Source: Sphagnum compactum (lineage: Eukaryota > Bryophyta > Sphagnopsida > Sphagnales). Taken from it: a DNA stretch of 64,000 nucleotides. Positions 1 to 11,695 of the stretch are shown here, one piece after another. A model generated the notes under the pieces. That model did no database searches. It was not told where the DNA came from and was given only the letters and a program-made list of their open reading frames with translations. The stretch is taken from assembly GCA_965153455.1 (NCBI GenBank), contig OZ234495.1, positions 5,084,001-5,148,000 on the forward strand, written 5' to 3'. The position numbers and the translations under genes were made by a program. Each line of letters begins with the position of its first letter. The stretch's first letter is position 1.

Positions 1-313
1 TGGCAGTCCAAGTGACCACATTTCAAGATGGCATCTTGTTGAACACTCTCCAATTATCCTCAATGCTCCCACATTTTGCATACATGTCAACCAAGCTACT
101 GCCCACAAAGACATCATACTTGCAACCACTTTGACTGAGCTGTTCATGAACCAGCCTGGCATTTTCAAGTGCTCCTAAACCAGCACATGCCTTCATCACC
201 TGAATAAAAGCGAATTTGTCATGACTCATTCCTTCTTGTTGCATTTGTTGGAAAAGCTGCATCGCCTTCTCAGGTTGCCTATCCTTCACATATGTTTTAA
301 GCTTCTGATTTCA
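1..313 (-). pseudogene. PLS-type PPR protein fragment with in-frame stop codons
   Basis: The minus-strand translation reads as pentatricopeptide repeats of the PLS type: an L-like motif beginning AMQLFQQMQQEGM, then KACAGLGALENARLVHEQ, then the S-motif hallmark VGSSLVDMYAKCGSIED. PPR proteins normally bind organellar RNA for editing, splicing or stability. The reading frame is closed by TGA at positions 23-25 exactly where the family has Arg in MPSRNVVTW. The same frame continues beyond the stop as NVVTWTA to the window edge. A second TGA lies upstream near 311. One C-to-T change (CGA to TGA) would explain the first stop. There is no initiator ATG in frame, and the copy is cut by the window edge. 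I read it as a decayed nuclear PPR gene; a distant intact exon cannot be excluded. Confidence 0.8.
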
Positions 314-3080
314 ATTGCACTGTGCCTGCTGCCATTGCAGCCATCTCTGCTTCGTGGGTACTTAAGCCAGAGTGCTTCCTGTGTCTTCTTATGTTTGAAA
401 TCCAGGTACCTTTCATTTGTACAACCAGAAATCCAGATCAAGCTGATCAGCCATGTATTCTCCACATCCATGGCATAAATGGCATCATAAGAACAGAGAA
501 AGCCAAACTGAACTTCTCCATCAGCATAAATTGCATTTACTAAATTACCTTTCCAGCCTACTACTACTATCCCACCAGTGCAACGGACCTGAAAAGAATT
601 TCTGCCAAGTTTAGAACAGGGCAGGATAGCAACTATGAGAGAGCAACAAGATTGACACTAACAAGAGCTATGGCTCCATTTGACACATGACCTCTGAAGG
701 ATTGATGCTCATTTACCTTCTCTGATCTGTGATCCCATCATTGTGAAGAATCCAAAAAGAACGCCCGCTACAGTTTCTCTCTCTGACCTCCAGGAACTGC
801 AGAAAAAACTTTTTCAAATTATGTACCCAGGTTTAGGGTTTAGAAGCTAGACACTATGATGATGTATTGTGTCTTGCGTAGACTGTGTCCAAATCTTTTG
901 AAAAACCAAACGTACTTACGGTGAGGACAAGAAGGCAGTAGACAGAGAGGAACAACACAGAAAAACTTACAATTGCTGTGATCTCTAACTGCTGTACCTG
1001 TTTCTATCCAGTGCAATCTGGGAAGAAGAAGTGCTACGGTGTACTGCGAAAGTTCTTAATGGTAAAGTGCAATTGCAGGTGCACACAGACATGTAGCAGC
1101 AAGCTCTTCCTGGCTGACCTTCCTCTTCTTCTCCATGTGGTGGTGGAGCTGCTCCTGCTGCCACATTCATGGTCTAGAAAAGAGTTAGATCTTGCTGCGC
1201 ATGGCGGTTGCACTTTCTGCACTGATGATGAAGAAGACATTGCTGCTTTGCAGAAAAAAACCTTGGCAATTGCTCTCCCTCTCCCTCACAATCCAAGAGC
1301 ATCCCAAGTAGACCCAAATGCAATTCTCTCTGGAGCTTCCAAAGTCGACCCAAATGCAATTTGTCTTCCAGTACACCACCACCCATGCATTATTTCTTTG
1401 TGGGACAATGAAATCCTAAGCCCTAAACCCAGGATGGATCATTGAACCTCGCCCTGAGGATTCATCTGCTTGTAGTGGCCCTAAAACAGAAAAACCCTGT
1501 ATATATATATAAACAAGGATGGAAAAACATCCACAATAAGTACAAAGCATGTTGAAGCAAATGTAACCGCACGAGAGGAAAACCAAAACAATAAAAACAG
1601 TAGTAATGAAGAAGAAGACCTAATGCTAAAAGGGCATCCTCTACCACAAATCAACTAGTGATGGAGGTGCACTAGTTGGTATGTGTGGAAGAGATGAAGA
1701 ACTGTGATTAAACGTTGTAGCCCGTTGAAGAATCACAATGGCTTGCACATGCTGAAGGGCTATCAACACTCATTGCCTATAATAAGATATAAGCATCAAA
1801 GGTACTAAGGAGGTCTGCTGATGGCAAGTTAAACTAGCATGTACACAGGAATTAAAAAAGAATCAAAATGAGGATGGAGACAACCATAAGTTTCTATGGC
1901 AAGGGGAATGAAATCATCTCTTGACACTCACTTTGTTGCTTTGTGTAGGATTATGCCTTGTTTTGAGCGGCAATTGTCTCTGCATGCGATGTCGTTGTCG
2001 AAACATGCTTCACCAAATTTGCTGCACCAAATCTGTATGAGTTAGATCAGCAATGACAACATTTGCCAAGGTCCAAAAACCATCTCTGGTGATGACAATA
2101 CCCATTCGTCTCTGTGTATGATAGGGAAAAGGTGGGAAACTTCTCTCTATATGTGAGTTCCACTCTCTAACGTGATAGCTGCAACGGTATCTTGAAATGT
2201 ATCATAGGCTGCAATGCACTCACTCTCACACAGCCAGACCACATTTACATCGTGAAAAATGTGCAACAGTAGAATGTGATATACTGAGACAAATATGTAA
2301 CGCTGCAAGGAAATGGCCCTGAGGACAAATGAAATGAAGGGGTGCTAGGACGAGCTGGAGCACTCCTTCATTTCGTTTGTCCTCAGCCCATTTCCTTATA
2401 ATGTTACCAGGCACCCTAAAAAAGCTGGAGCACCAGCATCCATCAATAATTATAAACAAAATCTGTGAGATTGCAGAGAATGTTCAATGACATATGAATG
2501 TCTAATACAGGATCTCTACAAAAACAGTGTCCCCGATAAAGCCACAAACTACCAGAACCCACCCAGTGGTTTGTGGTTATGCATTTGCAATCACATTCAC
2601 CCCAAACATACAATTGACTCAAGCAAGGTCTCTCCACTCAAGACGCATGATGGTTGCATCTAAGGGTAGGTACTCTGGCACCTAAATGCTAACTCCGGCA
2701 ATCTCTACTGCTGCTGCCAAGAATTTGCAAAACGGGAGTGACATTTCTGATATCTGCAACAGTGTGAAAATAAAGAACAACAATAGTGGTACAGCTTCCA
2801 ATTACATACTAGAACTGAAGAGTGAACCGGTAAAGACAACTTCTGAGCTTCACTCTGCAGTTCTGCACAAATGCTTCTGTCCTTTTGATGCCAGAAGTGC
2901 ACATCATCATATCTATGAGACTGAAGAGACAAATCTGCACAAACAACACTTCGAAGGTAAGAAATGCCGATTCTGCAGACAAAACCCTAGGAGACTAGGG
3001 TTCTTCTGGAGAGAAGAGTCCGTCAAGCAGCGAAGTTCCTAAGCAAGGAGAGGAAGGGAGGAGTATCATCATCGGTACCT
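314..3080. other. Intergenic region upstream of TAD3
   Basis: No recognisable gene. The longest plus-strand reading frames (978-1445 and 2686-3042) show no known domain and no convincing splice context. A 30-bp imperfect tandem duplication lies at about 1298-1366, and a long inverted repeat at 2307-2397 is listed separately. Promoter and leader of TAD3 presumably occupy the last few hundred bases before 3081. A telomere-like CCCTAAACCC motif occurs at about 1420, and CCCTAGGAGACTAGGG at about 2985-3000. Confidence 0.5.
2307..2397. repeat. Long imperfect inverted repeat (foldback hairpin, MIRNA-like)
   Basis: The left arm begins AAGGAAATGGCCCTGAGG at 2307 and the right arm ends CCTCAGCCCATTTCCTT at 2397. 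The arms run about 38-40 bp with only a few mismatches and a loop of roughly 10 bases around 2347-2356. Outside this core a further GTAAC/GTTAC match flanks the stem. The shape (long, nearly perfect, short-looped foldback) is what plant MIRNA precursors or small foldback transposons look like. No target or expression can be judged from sequence. Confidence 0.75.
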
Positions 3081-6000
3081 ATGGGGGAGGAAGATCTCAA
3101 TGGCACACCAAGGAGATGGCACGTTACGCACATTGCTGCAGACCTCGAAACAACCCCAACTACAGGTTTGTTCTTTCCTCGTCGCAATGCCTTCATTCCT
3201 GACTGGCAGATTTTCTTCCTGCGGGATCTTAGACGCTGGATTTGGACTGTATAGAGAGAGAGATGTTGGAGATTTGAGAGAGCAATAATCCCAGAGCAAT
3301 TGTAGCGATGGAGGGATGTGGAATGGAGGTGTGACAACAAGCGGACAGGCTGACAGAAGGGTTGGAATGCATGGGGGGGATGGTTGCACATTTTTCTTCT
3401 TGTGCAGTCCTTGTTGTTGCTGCTTCTGTGGAACCCAAGCTCACCAGCCTTCTCATTCGGTACAATCTTTACCTGCTTCAAAATTCTCTCTGTTTCTGAA
3501 TGTTCCGGTGATTTTCTCTTCGGTACTTTGTGAATATCCAGTGATTCTTTCTCTTCATTTTTCTTTTCCATGTGCTTTCTCTCCTCTTGATGATGATGAT
3601 GATGCCTCCTTGTAGAACACTGACTGGGACTGCAATCCAATTGCTGCTGGGTTGTGGAATGCAGAGAGCTGAACATCAAGTCTCCTCTTCCGACATTGGC
3701 GCATGTAAAGCGAGTGAGGAAAACAGCTGATGAAGGTAACACAGAGAAAGAGAAAGCTGGAGATTTTTCTCAGGAAGCAGCAACCTCATTGTTGTATAAC
3801 TGCTAGATGTCTTGATCCTAAACCCTAAACCCTTTATCTTGGTAGTTCTTTGCAATTGCTGATTGTAAACTTAGTGAAGTCTTATGAGGAGAATGGTATG
3901 TGCATCAGGTGGGGTGAAATTGAGCATAATTCTTTGTGCCGTAGAAGGAGTCACAACAGCAGCAGTGGATGGTCATATACCTATTCCTGAGCACTTGGTG
4001 GAGGTGGTGAAGAATTTTTCATTGCAACCATTTGTTGCTGTTGTGAGTCTGTCATACTCCTTCACTCTGGATTCCTTTCCAATGTGCATCTCATTGGCAT
4101 TTCTATTATGAACTTTATCGTGAAGAGCACTGGGTTTTCTTGCAGGATGTTCTTCCTAGACTTCATATTGATGCCAGTTCAAATACATGTACTGTCTCAC
4201 ATGAGCTGTTTTACATCCACCTCTAGTCTCAGTTTTGTTTCATTTCACCTGAGAAAGAGTTCTTCCCTTTGCAGTTTCTGTCTGCCCCAATTTATCACTG
4301 GCTTGTGTTGTTCAGGGAACACTCACTGAGGTGATTCCTTGATCATCTTGTGCTGCTCCATGTGTCATCTTTACAGATGTTTATTGTTTTCAAGTAAAAC
4401 ATTGAGGAGAGAAGAGAGACAGAGAGGCTGAATAATAAGACAATGAATTGGTACAGGTACCAGAACAGGCAGCAAGTAGCAGGGAGGAGTGGGAGGCTCA
4501 GTGTCAGTTATGGCCCACCTCATTCCATCCCAATGCATGGTATCCTCTGCTCACTGCAGTGATCCTCCATTCGTCTCTTCTTTAGAATGAAGCCAAGTCT
4601 TTGACTCATTTCTATGACTTCTTTCCATGAGTGCAGCAAAGCATGAAAGTGGTAGAGAGAATTTCAAAGTGATGGAGAGAGAAGAGGCAAAAAAAAGAGT
4701 GAGAGAGTTAGGCAAAGAAGTGAGTTGCACTTGCATTCTGAAATGCCACTCAAAGGGTGGAGGTTTTTCATGTCAGCATGTTCTTTTCTACTGTTCAGAG
4801 CATTAATTGGAGGATCTGACCTGCCAATCTGAAATTATGCAGCACAAGGGCAGCAAAGTTAAAACTGAGTGATGAAGAGGAAGAAGTTATCTGTAAGTTT
4901 ATGAAGTTGGCTATCAAGCAAGCCCGTGTGGCTCAGAGCTATGACCAGGTTTATTCCCTGTCCTTTCTTGCTAATTGTGATGATCAACTTCTGTGAGCTT
5001 GATATTGCCAACTTACCTTTACCCTTGCCCTCTCCCATTTGGCAGATGATGCTAAGTTCGATATTCCATCTGTCTTTCCTACGCATGCTTTCTACTATGT
5101 GGAAAGTGCCAAAAGTTTCAACAACTAAGGTTGCCATGGTCATTCCAGTGTGAGAAGCAATGATGTGACTGTTTTTTTGAGGAGATGAGCCATAGCAACT
5201 ATGAAGCTTCCAAAGCTATTCTGATGGTCTCAGAAGTGCTTCAAGATTGCTATTTGTTTTCCTTGTAGTGGTTGCCTGCTTGTTGCTCTGGTGCTTAATC
5301 TCTAATTGGTACTTGTGCTGCCATTTGTTTTGGTGATATTTTGTGCTTAATCTTGTGATATGGTGTATGTGAACATCTAGATGGGTTGTATGCATACTGT
5401 GTTTTGAACTGAGCTTACTCTCGATGAAGTGCCACACCAAGTCACCTGTCATCTACTCTCTTATGTTGACATTTCCATAACAACTGATGTTTGTCAAAAA
5501 AATGGGATATGAACTATCTGTCAATAGGCAACGTTCACATACTTTTCTGTTGAAGTTTTTGATCCTCAAAGCTCTCATGGGCATCATATGAGGTCCTGTA
5601 AGTCTGGTTTGTCACAATGAGCTTCACTTTCACATTTGACCTTCCCTTCTCTCTCTTTGATCTTGCAGCCAGCAAATGGAGCTGTGATTGTGGATCCTGT
5701 GCTCGACAGTGTTATTGCATGGGGACATGATGAAACCACTGTGCCCAACATTTCCATCTCACATGATTGCCATGACCAAATCTGTTTGACAGAAGATGAG
5801 CCATCAACATCTCAATGTGCAAAGATGGGTCTAGGTGAATGTCACCCAGACTGCCAAGTCAATGTTGAGGCTTCAAAGGAGGTTTCTCAGAGGTATTTTG
5901 TCCCAACCAAAGGGACTGAGAAGATGCCAACAAGATTCCAGTGGCATCCGTTAAGGCATGCAGTTATGGTGGCTATAGACATGGCTGCCGAAAGGGACCG

Positions 6001-6895
6001 TTCTCTATTTCCATCTAATGATTCCCAGAGTGCTGCAGTTGGTCCATCTAGTCAGCAGGAGGCTGAAGAGAATGGTGAATCATATGAGAATGGTGGTGTT
6101 ACAAAGAGATTACGTATTGAAGAAGTGCTCTTGAGCTCTAAACAGTTTTCCCCAGGAGTGAGTGGACTTCCTGTTGAGCTAAAGAGTACATTTTGTTTCT
6201 CAAGTTTGCTCGATGGTATGAAGTGTTGAATGAGAATGCTCTTCTGCCTTTAGACCATAAAGTACACAATTTTGAATCTTGGAATCTATGGTGCTTCAGC
6301 AGTTGTGGATCTAGAGGATGTGGGCCTGTTCTCCTGTAGGAAATATGCTGAATATTACTTGGGAATTGAACTGCAGGCTGAGGACTCAGTGAAAAGCAGT
6401 CCTGGTGATTGCTATGAGGACACCAACATGTATATTCTTGGGCTTCCACTTTCACGCCCTTATCTTTGTACAGGTTTTGACATCTATGTTACAAGGGAGC
6501 CATGTGCAATGTAGGCATTTATCTCTCTTCCCCTTTGCCCCACTTGTCATTCTTGCAAAAGAGTTCTCAATGTGCACAATGTGAAAGGGCATCCCAGCAT
6601 TTCCAAAGTTTTGATGGTGCCAGAGCTGTGAGTTTTTTCACATTAGACTCCTATGGAGCTGATGTTCTTCTTGTTGGATGAAGATGGCGTGCCAGCTGAA
6701 AGGAAAGTGTGGTGCAGGTGTGCAATGGCATTGGTTCATCAAAGGGTGCGCCGAGTAATCTATGGAATTTCCAATAAAATGGTTGGCTCATTAGGTAGCA
6801 AATATCGATTGCATGGACAACGCAGCCTCAACCACCACTACACTGTGTTCCAGGTCTCTATAACAGAAGATGATATCTCAGGATCACCACTGTAA
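3081..6895 (+). CDS. TAD3: tRNA-specific adenosine deaminase subunit TAD3 (ADAT3-like), nine exons
   Basis: TAD3 pairs with catalytic TAD2 to deaminate A34 of tRNAs to inosine. Proposed exons: 3081-3165, 3408-3459, 3665-3735, 3909-4042, 4457-4539, 4843-4948, 5669-6157, 6377-6510, 6718-6895. All use GT/AG, and the phases close to 1332 nt (443 residues). Landmarks: VAASVEPKL (N-terminal), LAHVKRVRK, KLSIILC, EEWEAQCQLWPTSFHP, then the deaminase fold. In the fold, WHPLRHAV (about residues 270-276) holds His-Ala-Val where active deaminases have His-Ala-Glu, the known pseudo-catalytic change of TAD3. EPCAMC (about 382-386) supplies the zinc cysteines, followed by ALVHQRVRRVIYG and YRLHG..SLNHHY. 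Exons 1 and 2 are less conserved, but their phases fit exactly. The start ATG at 3081 is the first in frame. A 100-residue, acidic, poorly conserved insert separates VIVDP from WHPLRHAV. Confidence 0.93.
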
Positions 6896-9409
6896 GATCC
6901 CTCAGGATAGTTACCACTTACTGTAACTATTTTGACAGCACATCAAAGTTGAGGTTTATAGAATCAATTTGCCTTGCAGGACTCTCACATGATTTCCATT
7001 GGAACTGCTTTCTTGCAGGCCCTGAACAGTTCTGGAAAATTGCTTTGCTGTTCTCCTGCAGGCAGTCCTGGTGATGCAGCACAAGGTTGGCCCCCCAAAC
7101 ACTACAGCCAACAATGGTGATTATAAACAACGCAGATTCATCAAACATGCAAGAGAGCAGCTTGGTCCCTACTGCATCTGAGGTGTCTTCAGTGAGCTAC
7201 GACTTCAGATTCTAGGACTAGGACAATGAGAGACTTCATACTAGGATTTGCATTCAGAAACAAGTGTCCCATGTTTTTGGTTGTATTCTAATGAGTGTAC
7301 TGGTAACTGTCAGCACTAACAGCATCAGCAGTGTTCCCATTCAATGATCTAGTGTTAGGTGATGTTTCTTTTCAGTGGATTTTTGCAACCTGTGATGAAC
7401 ACCTTTAAAAGTTTTTGACTCATGACCCTGCCTATTCTGTATTTTCCCACATCTGCATCTCACCTCAATTGCAGAGCCTTGCAAACCTTAGTACTAAAAT
7501 CTGAAACCAAAATGGTGTGAACTTTCTTGAAGACCTGCTTTACAACTCTGAACACTAGAGGGTTTGTTCTTGAACCTTGTGTGCAAATCTGTGTCCTAAT
7601 TAATTCATTCTGTCCTATGTGCTCAGGAAAACCTCCAACATGAACACAAAGAGATTGCTCAGCCAAACACTGAGGAGGATATTGAAAAACCTAAAATTCT
7701 GAAGCATTGGGACATATATACAGGAGTTGACGGACTTATCTGTATGGTGATGGTACAGTCTTCTCATAAACTTTCATCAAAATCATATACCTCTATGACT
7801 GCTTCACACAAATTCTGGTGACCATTACATTCATTGGATTCACAAACTTGCAAGGACCATGTTCCAGAAACAACCACATGGTCAGAATGTGTAACAGTTA
7901 CACACAAAAATCGAAGCTCATGAACAAAGAGATGCAAGAGATTATACAGTGTTGTTTAATCTCTTTTACTTTGTCTAGGGGTTTAGGGTTTATGGAGGAG
8001 CACATATTGGTTGTAAGGAGTAGAGAGGGAGAAGATGGTTGGAATTAGTCAGATACATGATACCACCTGCAGAGACACAGCTGGTCTTTTTAGGCAGGAG
8101 GCCATGCTAATATCTCCATGGTAGTTTGATTGGACAATAAACATAGGTTGCACGATGGTGAGAATATATTATGCAGCTGCTGGCGTTGGCACAATACAAA
8201 ACTCTGGATATGCATAAGCTATATGCCCACAGTTTTCTTTCTTGTGCCTTCATTCTGGGGAAAAGAACAGGACTGCAGGAGCCATTTGAGTTCATGACTG
8301 GGTGCTCTACTTATGGTCCACACTTGGACAACACGTATTGGTGTTTTGAGTTGTGATGCCAATGAATTATATTTCTGTATCAAGAAAATCTGATCTAAGA
8401 GTGATTTTCTTCTTTGAGCTACAGAATGGACAACTGCAGGTTTCCACCAAAAACATATAGCGGCAAGACGACCTCAAACTTATAGTAGCCGATCTTTGTG
8501 TGAGCTGCAGGACAAGTTGAAGGCACCAGGTATTCCAAAAGTGTATTAGCAGCTAAACCTACTGAGTCTGAAGATATGTCCTGTTTCAGCTGGTGGCAAC
8601 TGTTTCTTTAGGCAATCACTCTCTGATGTTGGGGCAAATGAGGATTGTTGTTCATTGCTCATGAAAGTTGATAAGTAGTTGTGTTGAAGATGTTGATGAG
8701 GTTTTGCAACATGGGTATTGATGGCTATGTTCACTGTGCCATCGAGCAAGAGGTGAAGAGAAAGTGCTGGATTGTTTGAAGAACTATGTGGTCAGCTTTC
8801 TCAATATTACTGGTTGGGGGCCATCAAAACAAGTCCTAGCATGTTCTCTGCACCATTTCTACACCTGAATTAATTTGTCATTCTCTACAAAGATTTATGC
8901 ATCATCTTCAAGAGTGTACTCACAAATTTGAACTCAGTTTCAGTTGATTATCCTTTCTTTTCTGTAGGGGACAGGGCCATTGTGGTGGGATTGTGCTGGT
9001 GTGACATTCAAGCATCATCACAAACGGATTGATCACCTCAATGGTTTAGACAACCATTTTCCAGTGATCAGTTTGGCTTTGTTGCACCAGTGCAGAGCTG
9101 TTACAGATCAACTTGAAGATATGGATGTGCATGCAGGCAGTACTTAGTGGTGGATTATATACAGGAATTGCGCTCTTATCTGACCTACGTACCTCCAAGA
9201 TGTTCTAGTTCATGGATAGATTGTTATTGGGTGCCTGCATTGTGCTCTGAGGGTGGGATCAGATGCACTCAGAGGCAGCATTCATGTTATACTGGAGCCC
9301 GCAGAAAATGGGTCAAGTCATTTTAATGTATGCACAACTGAGTTGCAGGACCACAAGGAAGGTCCCTTGATGACCAATGCAAGAGCATGTGGGACATTCA
9401 TGGTTTAGG
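6896..9409 (+). other. Unidentified region with several coding-looking plus-strand segments
   Basis: I do not recognise a gene here, but several stop-free segments bounded by plausible splice sites look protein-like. Near 7627-7745: ENLQHEHKEIAQPNTEEDI, then KPKILKHWDIYTGVDGLI. Near 8439-8528: FHQKHIAARRPQTYSSR, then SLCELQDKLKAPG, followed by GT. From an AG at about 8967: TGPLWWDCAGVTFKHHHKR, then LNGLDNHFPVISLALL, open to a stop near 9149. From about 9273: an open stretch to a TAG at about 9405. They could be exons of one unknown plus-strand gene, a decayed gene, or chance. There is no start, complete phase chain or family match. The 3' untranslated region of TAD3 probably occupies the first part. 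Confidence 0.25.
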
Positions 9410-9502
9410 TCCTAAAACCATAATCTGTTTCCAAAACAATGTTAATATTCTTGTCTGCCACGACGGCTGCAGTATGGAAAGTGGTAGATTATGGTTTTAG
9501 GA
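9410..9502. repeat. Perfect 17-bp inverted repeat with 59-bp spacer
   Basis: TCCTAAAACCATAATCT at 9410-9426 is exactly reverse-complemented at 9486-9502. Partial pairing (TTTCC/GGAAA) continues inside. It could be a short non-autonomous transposon or a transcribed hairpin. Direct target duplications are not clear. Confidence 0.75.
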
Positions 9503-9578
9503 ACTCATGCTAAGGAGTGACAGGTATAATTCTCCTGTTTCACTCCAAACACACCCGTGCGTGTTTTAGGAATTTTTG

Positions 9579-9660
9579 TTTGCCAAATCTGGCTATAAAT
9601 CGCAAAAGTGGTGATCATCCATAAGAAGGTTTAGCCAAATCTGACTATAAACCAGATATG
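9579..9660 (-). repeat. Copy of a dispersed palindrome-bearing repeat family
   Basis: Two near-copies of the palindrome AGCCAAATTTGGCT occur here (with C for T variants) on either side of AAGTGGTGATCATCCATAAG. This is the reverse complement of the family consensus: palindrome, then AACCTTCTTATGGATGATC, then ACCACTT. Other copies lie at about 11400, 26550, 31045 and 52345, with partial ones at 29222 and 30617. Confidence 0.65.
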
Positions 9661-10070
9661 GAGTAGAAATCTTTAATCATCCTTCTAAATTTTTGGCTAA
9701 TGAACTGAAAACCAAATATAGAAATCTGGTGATTAAAAAAAAAAGAAAATTTCCTCACTATTTGGCCAATGAAAACCTTCAGAAGTAATTTCATTTTCAA
9801 TTTTCAATTTCTCTTTTTGGCGAAATTTCATCAACAAGAAAAAGGCACTAGTGACCACATTTCAGATTCATACAAAATCAGGAAATGGAATTTGGAAAGT
9901 TTATTGCCTACCAGTGTTTTCTGCTTTAGGGTTTAAGGAGAACCTCTGGTTTTGGGGTCTGGTTAAATTTTTTTTAATTTGCTGGAACTTTTTTGTGGCC
10001 AAAATCTTCAAATTTCTTCTAAATTGCCAATAAATATTTGTTTTGGCTCTATTAAACCTTAAAATGAGCT

Positions 10071-10094
10071 ACCCTAAACCCTAAACCCTAAACC
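10071..10094. repeat. Interstitial telomeric repeat
   Basis: Just over three tandem copies of CCCTAAA, the Arabidopsis-type plant telomere repeat. Shorter two-copy versions occur at about 3817-3832 and 40440-40455, and inverted single copies at about 7978 and 42360. Confidence 0.9.
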
Positions 10095-10224
10095 AAAGGC
10101 CTCTAGTTCCACCAGCAGCTTACAATTTTTCGGAGATTTGAAGATTATTAGAGGTCAGTTGTACAACAAGGGGTGTGTCACACCGTGGGCCTTGCCATTT
10201 ACATTAAAAAGTATCTTAAGGCAA

Positions 10225-10510
10225 AAGAAGAATTATGGAAATTCAAATATTTCACCATGCAAAAATATAATCTTCAAAAAAATCCTCTAAAAGAAAACCA
10301 AAATCTTTCAAGATATCATTACTCTATAACTAATCTCAAGTTTCAACACAAGCCAAAATATCATCTTTCAAAAATCCTCATATAAAAAAAAATAGACCTA
10401 TTATTTATTACCTAGGGGGGCCAAAATCCCTTAACCTACTATACTCGATGATGAATCTAAACACAATATCCTTGCCTCCCAAGGCAAGGCCAACAAAAGA
10501 AGCCCAATAT
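10225..10510 (-). repeat. Dispersed repeat, inverted relative to the copy at 62.9 kb
   Basis: The segment running from ACCATGCAAAAATATAATC through AAGTTTCAACACAAGCCAAA and TTATTTATTACCTAGG to TTGCCTCCCAAGGCAAGG matches the reverse complement of about 62895-63180 over nearly its whole length, with scattered differences. No coding capacity or clear terminal repeats were seen. Confidence 0.75.
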
Positions 10511-10837
10511 GATGAAGTGTGCTTGCAGAGAGAGAGCTGAACATGTAAGGTTAATGCCCGAGGTTGAGGGCATTCTAGAAATAGACATAAAATGGTATTT
10601 TGTCCTTCTAGAGTTTCTTTTGGAAAATACAACCCTAAAAACTATTACCAATTCTTCCTATTGTGAGTTTCTTACAAGGGCCTAACCTACAAGCATGTTC
10701 TTGGAATACAATAGAGTTCATCTGTAAAGTAAGGAAAACACAGCACCAGAACCCTGGGTTTGGTCATAAAGCATGGTGATGAGATTCAAAAATAACCTGC
10801 AAAAAAGGACATTAGCATTCAAAGGGGGGGACTCAGA

Positions 10838-11027
10838 AATACCATCAATTTTTCTGGTAAACTGAGTTTCACACTGTCTTTCTTTTTTGCTCAGCGCCTC
10901 CTCACTGCTGCTACATATATTTTCACTGCTCCTGCCTGCCTGCCTGCCTGTACGGCTACTATAATTCCTCTCGAACCTTGTGCATTAAATGTTGAGATTC
11001 AGCATTTACAGATACCACTGAAAGAGG
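10838..11027 (-). repeat. Dispersed repeat, inverted relative to the copy at 28.6 kb
   Basis: Reverse-complement similarity to about 28592-28808. Shared landmarks are GGTAAACTGAGTTTC, the TATTTTCACTGCTCCT segment, CTCTCGAACCTTGTGC, TTCAGCATTT and GATACCACTGA. It contains a short (CCTG)n expansion near 10930. The copies run in opposite orientations 17.7 kb apart. Confidence 0.75.
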
Positions 11028-11399
11028 GGTTAGGGGTTGAAAGGAGGCTCAAAGATAGTGTGAAGACAGGGTAAACTTTACAGATTTCCTCTGTATATGT
11101 GAAGGAGGATCTTACCATAATTCTGAGTCTCATCTAGAATTTATTCATATATACAAACATGAACTTTCCCACTTCACACACACACACAAGCAACTCAGAG
11201 GAAACACATGTTTAAAAACTAAACAACTAAACACATGTTTAAAAACTTTGCAAGCTTTCAAACTCCTTGCCACTCAGCTGATGTGGTGGGTTCATGGAAA
11301 ACAATTTCATTGAAAAGAGGGAGTAAGGTAAATGGCCAACATTTATGCTACTTACAAAAGCCAGGGGTTTTCCTTTCTTTTCTTTTTTTTTCCAATTTT

Positions 11400-11470
11400 C
11401 CGATGTAGCCACACTGGTGATCATCCATCCAGAAGAGGAAATAGCCAAATTTGGCTACAATATGAGGCGG
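11400..11470 (-). repeat. Copy of the palindrome-bearing dispersed repeat family
   Basis: Exact palindrome AGCCAAATTTGGCT at 11443-11456, preceded by GGTGATCATCCATCC. This is the reverse orientation of the same arrangement seen at 26.5 and 31.0 kb. Confidence 0.7.
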
Positions 11471-11616
11471 AAAATTTAATAAAAATTAAGAATCCTGTTA
11501 TATTTTCGCAACCTGCAGGACCCTATTGTCTTAAATATGGCGATTTCAGAACTCGAGTTGATTACCGGTGGGTATCTATCTGTCCCTTAATTCTAAGAAT
11601 CACCCAACATTGGTCC

Positions 11617-11695
11617 TAACCATCCACATGCATCCACCTACCTACCTAGTAACCATCCACATGCATCTACCTACCTACCTACCTAGTAACCATCA
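11617..11695 (+). repeat. Short tandem duplication with CCTA runs
   Basis: Two units of 33 and 37 bp beginning TAACCATCCACATGCATC and ending in (CTAC)n CTAG. They differ mainly in the number of CTAC repeats. Confidence 0.85.

Noticed and set aside
978-1445. 155-codon plus-strand frame
   Set aside because: No family similarity, low-complexity Leu/Cys content and an internal 30-bp duplication; likely chance.
3023-3742. 239-codon minus-strand open frame
   Set aside because: It is antisense to the first three TAD3 exons, which have conserved residues and matching splice phases; the antisense protein has no recognisable domain.
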